From DATGPD01 sp031423015 (GTDB lineage: Bacteria > Planctomycetota > UBA1135 > UBA2386), in NCBI GenBank assembly GCA_031423015.1, contig JANPER010000134.1, positions 1 to 64,000 of the forward strand: 64,000 nucleotides of DNA, read 5' to 3'. Shown here one piece after another: positions 42,766 through 50,731 of this stretch (positions are counted from its first letter, which is position 1; the number at the start of each line of letters is the position of its first letter). The position numbers and the translations under genes were made by a program. The notes beneath the pieces are model-generated. The model was not told the origin of the DNA. It made no database searches and worked only from the letters and a program-made list of their open reading frames with translations.

Positions 42766-42869
42766 GACAGGACTTGGGGGGATGCAGACGAGCCTGCGAG
42801 AAGCCGACCGTGCTCCATGGCCTAGGCCAGACAGCGGGAGGATCGTAGGGTACTAGAGCTGTATCTGTT

Positions 42870-43108
42870 CTATGCGCCCGATCTGAAGACGGGTCCTTCG
42901 ACGACAGGTCCCAGGACTACGACGCGCGCAGCTTCGCCGCCGACGCCGGTCGCTGGCTGATTGGGGTAGATGCCCGGCGGCGCGGCGAGCGTGGTGGGTG
43001 CCAGCGGCCCGACGCACGGGCATGTCGTTGTCGAACACGAACACCGAGGCATACGCGGGGTTCACCGCGCCACTCACGCGTCGACTGCCGGGGCAGAACG
43101 TGCAGGCA
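42870..43108 (-). pseudogene. galT: galactose-1-phosphate uridylyltransferase fragment
   Basis: On the minus strand one frame reads CTFCPGSRRVSGAVNPAYAS then VFVFDNDMP, matching the early GalT region (CPGN-R-x-G-x-NP-x-Y-x-x-TFVFDND). The next part continues in another frame (CVGPLAPTTLAAPPGIYPNQ ... EAARVVVLGPVVEGPV), corresponding to the loop and RV-x-x-F-x-P strand that follow in GalT. Only about 80 codons remain, with a frameshift near 43020 and no catalytic HPH motif. The 5' side is fused to a fragment of the nuclease-TlpA gene. Confidence 0.6.
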
Positions 43109-43112
43109 GGGA

Positions 43113-43190
43113 GCGATCCTGCGCCATCGCGCCGGGGGGCATGGCGGCGCACGCGAGCCCGCAGAAAACGCGCCAACGTGAGGACAACGT
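43113..43190 (-). pseudogene. 5' fragment of the nuclease-TlpA gene
   Basis: This matches the first 26 codons of the gene at 39149-40870 (signal-peptide region) but the start codon has changed from ATG to ACG and the sequence runs directly into the galT fragment. It is non-functional. Confidence 0.65.
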
Positions 43191-43454
43191 GCGACGGATG
43201 CTACTCGCGATCGCCGCATCGAATGCGCAGCCGCAGGCCGAGTTTGTCCTGCACGTCAGATCAGCGATGGGCGCGCGCGTCGCTGCTTCAGCGGCCGACG
43301 CCGTAGAGCGACTGGATGCGTTTCATGCGGTAGTTGACGGTGCTCAGTCCATTGATCACGAGCGCGGCCTCCCACAACACACTGCGCGCGGCGTCGACCT
43401 CGACCACCGCGCCACTGAAGGCGAAGCCGACGACGGTGTTGCCGTTTGGCAAGC
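43115..43454 (+). repeat. duplicated segment, copy B
   Basis: Direct repeat of 40795-41101, as described there, with an extra non-matching part of about 45 bp between its two blocks. In this copy the arylsulfotransferase-like gene is intact and the nuclease-TlpA gene is the broken partner. Confidence 0.75.
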
Positions 43455-44823
43455 GCTCGACGGAGCCGGTGAACGGCGTGTAGAGGTCGGGATTGTGCCG
43501 GAACTCCCACACCATGGTCGCGGTGCGCGTCGCGACGTTGAGGCGGTACTCGACCGCGCGACTCAACTGCGGCCGGTGGCGCAGGCCATTGTCGAACAAC
43601 AGCAGGTTCCCGTTGGGCAACACCTGCGCGGTGTGCTGACCGCAGAACGCCCAACCCTTGCCTTCATTGTTGTAGAGCGGGTCGTTCAGGATCCTGAACT
43701 CGTTGTTGCGGCCGCCGAAGCGGTAGATCACCGCTCCAGACCGTGCATCGATCTTGGTGACCTCCGCCAGATTCCGCCATGACACGATGTAGTTGCCATC
43801 TGAATCGAGGACGAGCGAGTTGGGATGATCGATGTCGCCGTTGGGGCGAGTGCGATCGATCGCTGGTTCCTCGACCCAGTCTTCGAGCACGACGTGATTC
43901 CAACTGTCCCATGGGATCTCGAAGGTGCCGTCAGGCGCGTAGCGCACGATCTGATGGCCGGCGAGACTGGTCAAGGGACGGCCGCCGATGCGCGTCGTGT
44001 CGACGGAGCGAAGGTCGTAGCTGAACAAGTGCGTGGTCCAGCCCCCCCCTGGGGCGGGCGTCAGCAGCAACTCGTGATTGTCCGTGAAGAGCGGGTGCGG
44101 TGCCTGATGGCGACCCACGTCGGTTCCCCCTGGCGTGAACTCCAGGAAGTAGCCGTACTCCTTCTGATAGCCCACGGTCGTGCCCATGAACGTCGCGTAG
44201 TTGCCGTTGGGCAATTGCTCGGCGAACGTGCCGAGCCCGGGGAGGTGGCGGTACCAACGGAAGCGACCGCGGTCGTCGAACGCGAACACGTACTGCTGCG
44301 ATGGGTCCCGGCCGAGGAAGTTGGTGAGCGTGTAGCCGCCGCTCGATGTTCCCACGACGCGCGCCCGCACTTCGTTCCGCAAGAACGCCGGCAGCCGTGG
44401 CGTGCGGTACGGGATCGACGGCAAGCGAAGCGTGTCGCCGTAGCCGGTCACCTCGAGTGTGAGCTTGTAGTCGGTCTCGGGTAGCAGGCCGAGCACGAGC
44501 ACTTCCTGCGGGCCGTCGACGAGCGTCGTGCGCGGCGTTTCCGAGACCTCGCCACCACCGCTCACAAAGACGCGTGCGGACTCGATGTCACTACTTTGGA
44601 ACGTGACGAACGCCGAGAGCACGTTGGTGGGGTTGGGGCGCACCGCGAGGGAGTGAGCCCGCGGGCCCACCGGGGCGATGGGGCGCGGCGTCGCGACGCT
44701 GGTCGCGTTGACGCTTGCCCTGAGGTCGCGCGCATCTCGACTTACCGGCGCGACATGACGTGTGGTCGAGTGGTCGCAAGCTGCAATCAAGCAGGCAACA
44801 AAGGCGACGAGGCGAGTTGGCAT
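43288..44823 (-). CDS. arylsulfotransferase-like (ASST family) lipoprotein
   Basis: 511 residues, starting with a lipoprotein signal (MPTRLVAFVACLIAAC, lipobox IAAC). A Fn3-like N-terminal domain (about 50-140; LPETDYKLTLEVTGYGDTLR) precedes a beta-propeller with ASST-family features: LPNGNYATFMG, GHQIVRYAPDGTFEIPWDSW, NGDIDHPNSLVLDSDGNYIV, SWRNLAEVTKIDARSGAVIY, RFGGRNNEFRI, FCGQHTAQVLPNGNLLLFDNG. The conserved His positions of the propeller centre (for example in DIDHPNS and GQHTAQV) are present. ASST enzymes move sulfate between phenols, but many family members have unknown activity. Outer-surface or periplasmic location. A collapsed copy lies 2.3 kb away. Confidence 0.78.
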   Translation of the reverse strand: MPTRLVAFVACLIAACDHSTTRHVAPVSRDARDLRASVNATSVATPRPIAPVGPRAHSLAVRPNPTNVLSAFVTFQSSDIESARVFVSGGGEVSETPRTTLVDGPQEVLVLGLLPETDYKLTLEVTGYGDTLRLPSIPYRTPRLPAFLRNEVRARVVGTSSGGYTLTNFLGRDPSQQYVFAFDDRGRFRWYRHLPGLGTFAEQLPNGNYATFMGTTVGYQKEYGYFLEFTPGGTDVGRHQAPHPLFTDNHELLLTPAPGGGWTTHLFSYDLRSVDTTRIGGRPLTSLAGHQIVRYAPDGTFEIPWDSWNHVVLEDWVEEPAIDRTRPNGDIDHPNSLVLDSDGNYIVSWRNLAEVTKIDARSGAVIYRFGGRNNEFRILNDPLYNNEGKGWAFCGQHTAQVLPNGNLLLFDNGLRHRPQLSRAVEYRLNVATRTATMVWEFRHNPDLYTPFTGSVERLPNGNTVVGFAFSGAVVEVDAARSVLWEAALVINGLSTVNYRMKRIQSLYGVGR

Positions 44824-45011
44824 GACAGGGTGCAGGAACGATGGTGATTGCCGCTCGCGGCCCGAGCTCTACCAGCGAGCAGAAACAACCGCCGGGCTTG
44901 AAACAAGCCGGGATGGCCAGGAAACGTATTTTCTGGCTGCCCGACGCGAGCGCCGATCACGCAAGGTTGGCGCGTGTTACGTGTCGCCGACAATGACAGA
45001 GTCAGCGCACA

Positions 45012-45809
45012 TTGAGGTTCACCGTATTACAAGTCGCCATCGCCGACACCGACGGCGATCTCGTGCCCGACATGCTGCTCGGCGATCAGTTCCGCGCTTG
45101 CCTGTTCTCTGGCCGCACTGGCGCCGTGCGCACGTTCGCCACGCAGAGTTCGTACGGCTACGTGGCGATCGTTGGCGATCTCAATGGCGACGGGTTTGGC
45201 GACGTGGCGCTCGACGACAACGACTTCTTGCGCTTCGTCAGCAGCGGCACTGGCGCCACGCTCGCGCAATGGCGCTACGGCCAATTCCCGAGCCTCGGGC
45301 GACCCACCAGCCTCCTCGGCTTGGGCGACATCGACAGCGACGGTTTCGGCGACCTCGCGCTCGGCAACTCCGACGAAGGACCACCACAGCAAGCCGGCGG
45401 GTTCGAGTTGCTGTCGTCGGGAATCCTGGCCGAAGCCACCCTGCTCGACGGTGCGTGCGGCGGGGGCCCGTTCCTGCCGCAACTCGGACTCAGCCGCCCG
45501 GTGCTGGGACAGACCATGACGGTCGCTTGCCGCGATGGAACGCTGGGCGCCGTCGGCGTGCTCTTGCTGAGCCGCGCGCCAGCGGTGCGAACTTACCTCG
45601 GTGTGAGCACGTGCTATCTGTGGCTCGACTTCGGCACGACATCGCCGCTGTTCACGACGAGTCAGCCCACGTGGAGCTTGCCGATCCCCGTGCCGAATGT
45701 GTCCGCCTTGGCAGGCTTCGAGATCGGCATGCAGGTCGTCTACGGCCCTTCACTCGGGCCGCTGAACTTCGACCTCAGCAACGGCGTGCGCGGGCGCTTC
45801 GGATACTGA
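45012..45809 (+). CDS. truncated FG-GAP repeat protein
   Basis: 265 residues from TTG 45012 with no signal peptide and no RBS, while relatives are secreted. Three FG-GAP/integrin-like repeats are clear, with calcium-binding loops: IADTDGDLVPDMLLGD, VGDLNGDGFGDVALDDND and LGDIDSDGFGDLALGNSD. The C-terminal 120 residues (LLDGACGGGPFLPQLG ... SLPIPVPNVSALAGFEIGMQ) are the shared secreted-protein module. The beginning is probably lost: the frame has a TGA at 44994-44996 just before the start. It ends where a GH127 gene fragment begins in the opposite orientation, so it lies within the rearranged region and may be a remnant of a larger gene. Confidence 0.55.
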   Translation: MRFTVLQVAIADTDGDLVPDMLLGDQFRACLFSGRTGAVRTFATQSSYGYVAIVGDLNGDGFGDVALDDNDFLRFVSSGTGATLAQWRYGQFPSLGRPTSLLGLGDIDSDGFGDLALGNSDEGPPQQAGGFELLSSGILAEATLLDGACGGGPFLPQLGLSRPVLGQTMTVACRDGTLGAVGVLLLSRAPAVRTYLGVSTCYLWLDFGTTSPLFTTSQPTWSLPIPVPNVSALAGFEIGMQVVYGPSLGPLNFDLSNGVRGRFGY

Positions 45810-45811
45810 AA

Positions 45812-46042
45812 CGCGCGCGGGATCCGCCCCGTCTTCTCGCACTGCTCGAAGGTGTACGGGATGGTGACGCGGCTGACCTGCAAGCGCGGCGACCAGAACG
45901 CGTCGGCGATGGTGACGCGGGTGAACGGGACCGGCGTGATCGCGGCGACGGGACTCGGCGCTTGCGCCGTCAGGGGCGTGCACGTGAAGAACACACCGAC
46001 GCTGCCGATTGCGACGACCCGGCGCCAACGCGAAGACAGCAT
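45812..46042 (-). pseudogene. N-terminal fragment of a GH127 (DUF1680) beta-L-arabinofuranosidase
   Basis: From ATG 46042 the frame encodes a signal peptide (MLSSRWRRVVAIGSVGVFFT, ending LTAQ) and the start of a GH127 domain: FTRVTIADAFWSPRLQVSRV then TIPYTFEQCEKTGRIP. Complete enzymes have about 600 residues. Here the homology stops after about 75 residues, where the sequence runs into the 3' end of the FG-GAP gene. A TAGCAT box lies 8 nt before the ATG. Confidence 0.65.
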
Positions 46043-46050
46043 GGCGCGGG

Positions 46051-46056
46051 ATGCTA
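46051..46056 (-). promoter_or_regulatory. -10-like box TAGCAT, 8 nt before start
   Basis: TAGCAT on the minus strand, 8 nt before the ATG of the GH127 fragment. The surrounding 45 bp resemble the start region of the nuclease-TlpA gene. Confidence 0.35.
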
Positions 46057-46132
46057 CTCGCCGAGCGAATCAGCGCCGCGGTTGACTCTGGCCGCGCCGA
46101 GGGGGAGAACGGGCCCCCCAAGCGAAGGCACC

Positions 46133-46366
46133 TTGACCCAATCCAACGATCCCCTGCACGGCGTCACCCTCGAGCGCATGGTGACTGAGCTGCAGGCGTA
46201 CTTCGGTTGGGCCGCGCTGGGGGAGGCGGTGCGCATCCGCTGCTTCACCAGCGATCCGAGCATCGCTTCGAGTCTGAAGTTCCTGCGCAAGACACCGTGG
46301 GCGCGGGTCAAAGTCGAGGACCTCTATCTCTGGATGTTGCGCCAACGCGCGCACGAGGCGCGGTGA
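46133..46366 (+). CDS. VF530 family protein
   Basis: 77 residues from TTG 46133, with GAAGG at 46124-46128; no ATG or GTG is available and the family motif begins right after this codon. The sequence NDPLHGVTLERMVTELQAYF, GW...RIRCFTSDPSIASSLKFL, RKTPWARVKVEDLYL matches the small DNA-binding VF530/DUF2132 family along its full length. These are single-domain, helical cytoplasmic proteins of unknown physiological role. It stands alone at the right end of the rearranged region and is intact. Confidence 0.85.
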   Translation: MTQSNDPLHGVTLERMVTELQAYFGWAALGEAVRIRCFTSDPSIASSLKFLRKTPWARVKVEDLYLWMLRQRAHEAR

Positions 46367-46549
46367 ACCGCCGCTTGTTACGTGCTTCGATCGGTGCCGA
46401 TGCGTCGCGTCGTAACGGGAAGACCCTCGCCCTCAGCAACTAGCTGTGAGTCCGATTTGCATCCCCCGCGCTCATCACGGCTCGCTAGGGTGTCCGCTCC
46501 CCTGCCCTCGCGCTCACGGGCGCGAACCTCACCTCTCCGAGCGATTGCT

Positions 46550-47809
46550 ATGTCACGATTCCAGCTCTTCTCCTTCACAAACCGTCTCGCGGCCGCGACG
46601 AGCAGCATCGCGCTCGCGGCTTGCGCCGCGCTGGCTACGCCAGCATTTGCGCAAGGGCCGCGCATCGTAGGGATCACCGCCACCACGCCGTTGGTCGTGT
46701 CGCAGGACATCGGAACCTGCGCGCTTGCCCAGTGCACCCCCGCCGGCATGCCGCCGCCTACGCCCGGGCTCGGGTTTCTCGGCGGCACCGCGTACGACAA
46801 CCGAACCCGCGGGGTGTGGTTATCGGACGGACTGCTGATCGGCAAGTTCGACGTGCGCAACGCCTGTGCGGTGCAGTGCCCGGTGGTGCCGATGCCGAAC
46901 ACTTCGCCGAACAACCCGGTCACCGGTCTCGCGTACTACGCGCCGACCTCGACGCTCTACGTCAGCGATCGCAGCAACGTCATCCGTTGGTACAGCGTCA
47001 CCGGCGGTTGCACGCTCACGCTGGTGTCGCGCTGCATCCTGCCGATCCCGGCCGGCGACGTGGTCACCGGCTGCGCGACCGACGACTGGACGGGGCAGAT
47101 CTTCTACACCGTGGTCACCCCGGGCAGCCCGGGCGGTCGGGTCGTTGTCGCGCAGATCGGCGCGCCGTGCTTGCCGTTCTGCCAGTTCCCCGTGACCACC
47201 TGCGGCGGCAACCCGATGTCGCCATTGGTGGGGATCGGCTACGACTCGTGCGCCCAAGTGCTGTGGATCACCGACGGTCGACGCACGAAGGGGCTTAGAT
47301 TCGATCCGATCAACTGCATCCCGCTGGTCGAAGTCCAGTGCTGCTTGAACACCGTCGATCCTTACATCGGGCTCGACGTGATGCCGAGCACCGAGATCAG
47401 CTCTGGCCCCAACTGCACCACGCCCACCTGCCCCGTGTGCCTGTCGATGCAGCACAAGCTCGGCAGCGATCCGTTCGTCGGCAACGCGGCGTTCACGCTC
47501 GACCTGGTTGCCGCACCGGGTGGATCGACGGCGATCCTCGTCTTGAACGTCGGGCCGTGCGGACCGCCGGTCTTCGCGCCGCCCTTCTGCGCCGGCATCC
47601 GCGTTCCGTTCAGCCCGCCGCCGTTGACCGTCACCGTTGGAACGGGTGGCACGATCGGTCTGTGCAACGGCATGGCGGCGATCGGCCTCCCCATCCCGGC
47701 CAACCAGGCGCTGTGTGGGCTACCTCTGTGCTCGCAGTTCGTCGGCGTCTGTTCGGGAGGCGGCCTGTTCGCCAGCAACGCGTTGCAGTGGGCGATCGTC
47801 GGCGCGTAG
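46550..47809 (+). CDS. secreted Cys-rich propeller-like protein
   Basis: 419 residues from ATG 46550 (MSRFQLFSFTNRLAAATSSI), with a signal peptide ending PAFAQ; the upstream extension is basic and not signal-like. The mature part has more than twenty Cys, often paired within repeats such as TCALAQCTPAGMP, ACAVQCPVVPMP, GGCTLTLVSRCILPIP and APCLPFCQFPVTTCGG, on a propeller-like background (LAYYAPTSTLYVSDRSNVIR, GIGYDSCAQVLWITDG). The disulphide-rich blades suggest an extracellular protein. The last 100 residues again hold the shared beta-rich module (GNAAFTLDLVAAPGGSTAIL ... AAIGLPIPAN). No enzyme family recognised. Its 3' end faces the sigma-factor fusion gene, 9 bp away. Confidence 0.68.
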   Translation: MSRFQLFSFTNRLAAATSSIALAACAALATPAFAQGPRIVGITATTPLVVSQDIGTCALAQCTPAGMPPPTPGLGFLGGTAYDNRTRGVWLSDGLLIGKFDVRNACAVQCPVVPMPNTSPNNPVTGLAYYAPTSTLYVSDRSNVIRWYSVTGGCTLTLVSRCILPIPAGDVVTGCATDDWTGQIFYTVVTPGSPGGRVVVAQIGAPCLPFCQFPVTTCGGNPMSPLVGIGYDSCAQVLWITDGRRTKGLRFDPINCIPLVEVQCCLNTVDPYIGLDVMPSTEISSGPNCTTPTCPVCLSMQHKLGSDPFVGNAAFTLDLVAAPGGSTAILVLNVGPCGPPVFAPPFCAGIRVPFSPPPLTVTVGTGGTIGLCNGMAAIGLPIPANQALCGLPLCSQFVGVCSGGGLFASNALQWAIVGA

Positions 47810-47818
47810 CGCTGCGGG

Positions 47819-50671
47819 TCATTGTTGCCGCAGTTCGTCGGCGCGCGCCAACGCGACACGCCAGCCTGGCTCGGGCAGTGTGAGCGTCAGCGGATCGGCG
47901 ATGGCGAAGGTGTCGGCGGCGACCACGAGGTCGACCGCCGCCCCAGTAACCTCGATGCGATAGGAGAACTTGGCTTTCAACGTCAGGAGCACGGGGACGA
48001 CGCGGTAGCTGCCTGGCTGTGCGATCTCGATCGCGCCGCGGCCGTTCGCGTCGAGCGTGGCGCGTCGCTGCGTGAGAAGCCCGGCGCATGCGAGGTCCTC
48101 CTTGCCGTGTTGCTCACGCAGCCGCGCCGCCGTGTCCTGCGCGTGCACTTCGAGCGCGAGTTCAACGTCGGCGGGCAGCGCGGGCATGCCGCCCGCGAGG
48201 CTGAACGTGCGCTGTGTCGAGGGCGCCAAGCGGATCGTGGTGTCGTTGACGATGCGTAGTTGCGCCGCCCGCCGTCCCGCGGCAGCCACGACCACGTCGA
48301 CGGTGGGCTCGGTCGTCGGCACGACCACTTCGCCCTCGGGCGCGAACCGCACGGCTGCTTTCTCGCCGCGGCTCGGGTGCACGACGACGACGCTGTGGCG
48401 TAGGCGCGCGCCGTCCAGATCTTCGATCCGCAGCACGAGTTGACGGATCGGCGAGGTCAGCGCGAGTGGTCCGAGGTTGGTCGTTTCGCCGTCGACGATG
48501 TCGACGCCCTCGATGCACAGCGCCGGCTTGGTATCGCCGACGACCTGAGCTTCCAGGCGGTAGCGGCCGGGCCACAGTGCCGCCAGGTTGATCGGCACGG
48601 AACGGGCGAACGTGGGCACCACGCCGGGGGCCGGCACCAAGGATACGCGCGTGTTCGTCTGCGCGACCTCGTCGATCCATGCGACCTGCAGCGCGCCGCC
48701 TCGGCGGACACGCACCACGAGGTCGGTCGCGCCGAGCGTGAACTCAATTGGCTCTGGCATGAGCATTGGTCGCCCGGACGACGTCGCGGTGACGCGCAGC
48801 CGCCCGAGTTCGACCTGGCCCAAGAACGAGAAGGCGTCCCCGTCGCGCTGGAGACTCACGCGCGGCGGTCGCTGCCAGACGTCGGCCTCGCTGCCATCGA
48901 CATACTTCACGTGCTCTAGACGCTCGACGTTCATGGAGAGCCCGGCATGGCGTGCCTGGTCTGGCAGCACCACGTGGCCCGAGGAGATCAGCGGGTCGCG
49001 GCGCACGACGACATCGCCAACGTCGTACACGCGCGCCTCCAACGGACCGCGTACGGTCGCGTAGGCGACGCGATCGTCGCAGGCGATCGAGAGGTGACTC
49101 AGTTCGCGACCGACCTCGTCGGCACCGCCGATGGCGAACGCGAAGGTACCGTCCGGGTGCGTGATGCCGGTTGGCAGGTTGTGTCGCAGCCCGAGGATCG
49201 CACGCACTCCGAACTCGATGCCAGCCAAAGGGCGGCCAGCGTTGTCGAGCAGGCGACCGGTACAGATCACCGCGCCAGGGGTCTCCCCGAGCCGGACCGT
49301 CAGCTCCTCGCCGTCGCGCGTGAGCGGGCCGCACGTGGACGAGTGGGTTAGCGAGCCGCTGAGCGAGAGCGCCTTGCCCAGGCCCACGAACGGAAACACC
49401 ACCGTCCCGCTGTCATCGAACTTCGTCGACGACGACCACGCGCGGCGCGGGTCTTCGCGCGTTTCCTTGCGCCCCGGCTCCGTCTGGTTGACCTGCACGT
49501 GCCGGTCGGTCGGCACGAAGGGTCGACCCAACGCGTCGGTCGCCACGACACGCAGGCGCCCGGTGGCGGGCAGCGTCAACGCGACCTGGGCGCGTTCAAG
49601 CCGCGCGCGAGTGAACGGCTCGCTTGCGACGTCGATGAGGCCGGGCTCGTCGATGTAGACGCGGACGTGCGGGTCGCCGAGGCTCTTTGTCCACCAGCCG
49701 TCCTCCGCCATCGCGTTCATGTGGGCCAAGCCGAGGCGCAACTGCCCGCGCGCGTCGGTGCGTCCCAACGACCGGTAGCTCTCGTGCCAAGCGCCGCCAT
49801 TGCGGTCGTAGTAGAGGCCACGAAGTCCAACACCGATGTCGGCGACCGGCGTCCCATCGGCCTGCTTGACGTCGACCACCATGCCCTCGCTTGCCGGCGC
49901 AATGGGCACGCGCGTCGGCGCCGCGTTGTGAGCCGTCGAGTCTGCCGCCGGAACCAGCGGGCGCGGCTCGCCCGTTGGTTGATCCAGCGGCGACGCGGCC
50001 ACCTGGTCTTGCACCGGCGCATGGCCGACGTTTACCGCGAACGAGACCGCCAAGCCCACGACGGTCGCGCCGACGCCGGCGATCACCCACGCCGTCGGTG
50101 CACTCCACGCCGCCATGGCGAGCGTCCCGCCCACACGCAGCATGGGCAACACGGCTGCGCGCCACGCGGCGCGATCGCCGTAGCGCCGATCGAGCGAAGC
50201 GCGCACCTGCCCGAGTCCACGTTGCAAGCGAGCCTTGACCGTGGCCACCGGCGTTCCGGTTGCGCTGGCGATCGCCGTGGGAGTCTTGCCTTCCCAGAAG
50301 CGCTGGAGCAGCGTGCTGCGATAGGGCTCGGACAGCGCGAGGACCGCGTCGGCCAGGTTGCGCTGCAACTCCACCTGCACGGCGAGCGTCGCGGCGTCGC
50401 CCGCGGTCGCATCGCGCGCGCCCGCGTCTTCCGCGCGCTTGCGCCGCGCCACGTCCCGCCGCCAGCGCAAGGCAAGGTTTCGCGTGACTCGCGTGAGCCA
50501 CCGTTGCGGGAGCGAAGGCGACTCCCCGCGCGACGCGAGTGCCAAGAACGCGTCCTGCACCACGTCGTCCGCGGCGTCGCCTTCGGCCACGAGGCGCAGC
50601 GCCAGCGCGCGCAACGCGCGGCGCGTGCGCAGCAACTCAGAGACGGTCCACGGAGCAGGGGTCGCGGTCAT
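47819..50671 (-). CDS. ECF sigma factor fused via a membrane segment to a large extracytoplasmic region
   Basis: 950 residues. Residues about 10-75 are sigma region 2 (LRTRRALRALALRLVAEGDA ... VVQDAFLALASR, LPQRWLTRVTRNLALRWRRD) and about 105-165 region 4 (LSEPYRSTLLQRFWEGKTPT, AIASATGTPVATVKARLQRG). One membrane helix follows (about 190-214; TAWVIAGVGATVVGLAVSFA). The remaining 735 residues would be outside and consist of several carboxypeptidase-regulatory-like beta-sandwiches (VVDVKQADGTPVADIGVGLR, GRLRVVATDALGRPF, ICTGRLLDNAGRPLAGIEFG). ECF factors with C-terminal extensions are known in planctomycetes. A direct outside-to-inside signalling route without a separate anti-sigma factor is inferred; release by proteolysis is possible. 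No anti-sigma gene adjoins. Confidence 0.85.
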   Translation of the reverse strand: MTATPAPWTVSELLRTRRALRALALRLVAEGDAADDVVQDAFLALASRGESPSLPQRWLTRVTRNLALRWRRDVARRKRAEDAGARDATAGDAATLAVQVELQRNLADAVLALSEPYRSTLLQRFWEGKTPTAIASATGTPVATVKARLQRGLGQVRASLDRRYGDRAAWRAAVLPMLRVGGTLAMAAWSAPTAWVIAGVGATVVGLAVSFAVNVGHAPVQDQVAASPLDQPTGEPRPLVPAADSTAHNAAPTRVPIAPASEGMVVDVKQADGTPVADIGVGLRGLYYDRNGGAWHESYRSLGRTDARGQLRLGLAHMNAMAEDGWWTKSLGDPHVRVYIDEPGLIDVASEPFTRARLERAQVALTLPATGRLRVVATDALGRPFVPTDRHVQVNQTEPGRKETREDPRRAWSSSTKFDDSGTVVFPFVGLGKALSLSGSLTHSSTCGPLTRDGEELTVRLGETPGAVICTGRLLDNAGRPLAGIEFGVRAILGLRHNLPTGITHPDGTFAFAIGGADEVGRELSHLSIACDDRVAYATVRGPLEARVYDVGDVVVRRDPLISSGHVVLPDQARHAGLSMNVERLEHVKYVDGSEADVWQRPPRVSLQRDGDAFSFLGQVELGRLRVTATSSGRPMLMPEPIEFTLGATDLVVRVRRGGALQVAWIDEVAQTNTRVSLVPAPGVVPTFARSVPINLAALWPGRYRLEAQVVGDTKPALCIEGVDIVDGETTNLGPLALTSPIRQLVLRIEDLDGARLRHSVVVVHPSRGEKAAVRFAPEGEVVVPTTEPTVDVVVAAAGRRAAQLRIVNDTTIRLAPSTQRTFSLAGGMPALPADVELALEVHAQDTAARLREQHGKEDLACAGLLTQRRATLDANGRGAIEIAQPGSYRVVPVLLTLKAKFSYRIEVTGAAVDLVVAADTFAIADPLTLTLPEPGWRVALARADELRQQ

Positions 50672-50731
50672 GGCCCTCTTGTTCCCTCAGCATGGCGCGA
50701 GGATGCACGAAGTGCAGGCTCTGTCGGCCCG

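Noticed and set aside
40795..43454. Composite transposon flanked by direct repeats
   Set aside because: The repeats are copies of ordinary genes, contain no transposase or terminal inverted repeats, and no target duplication is seen; gene duplication plus insertion is simpler.
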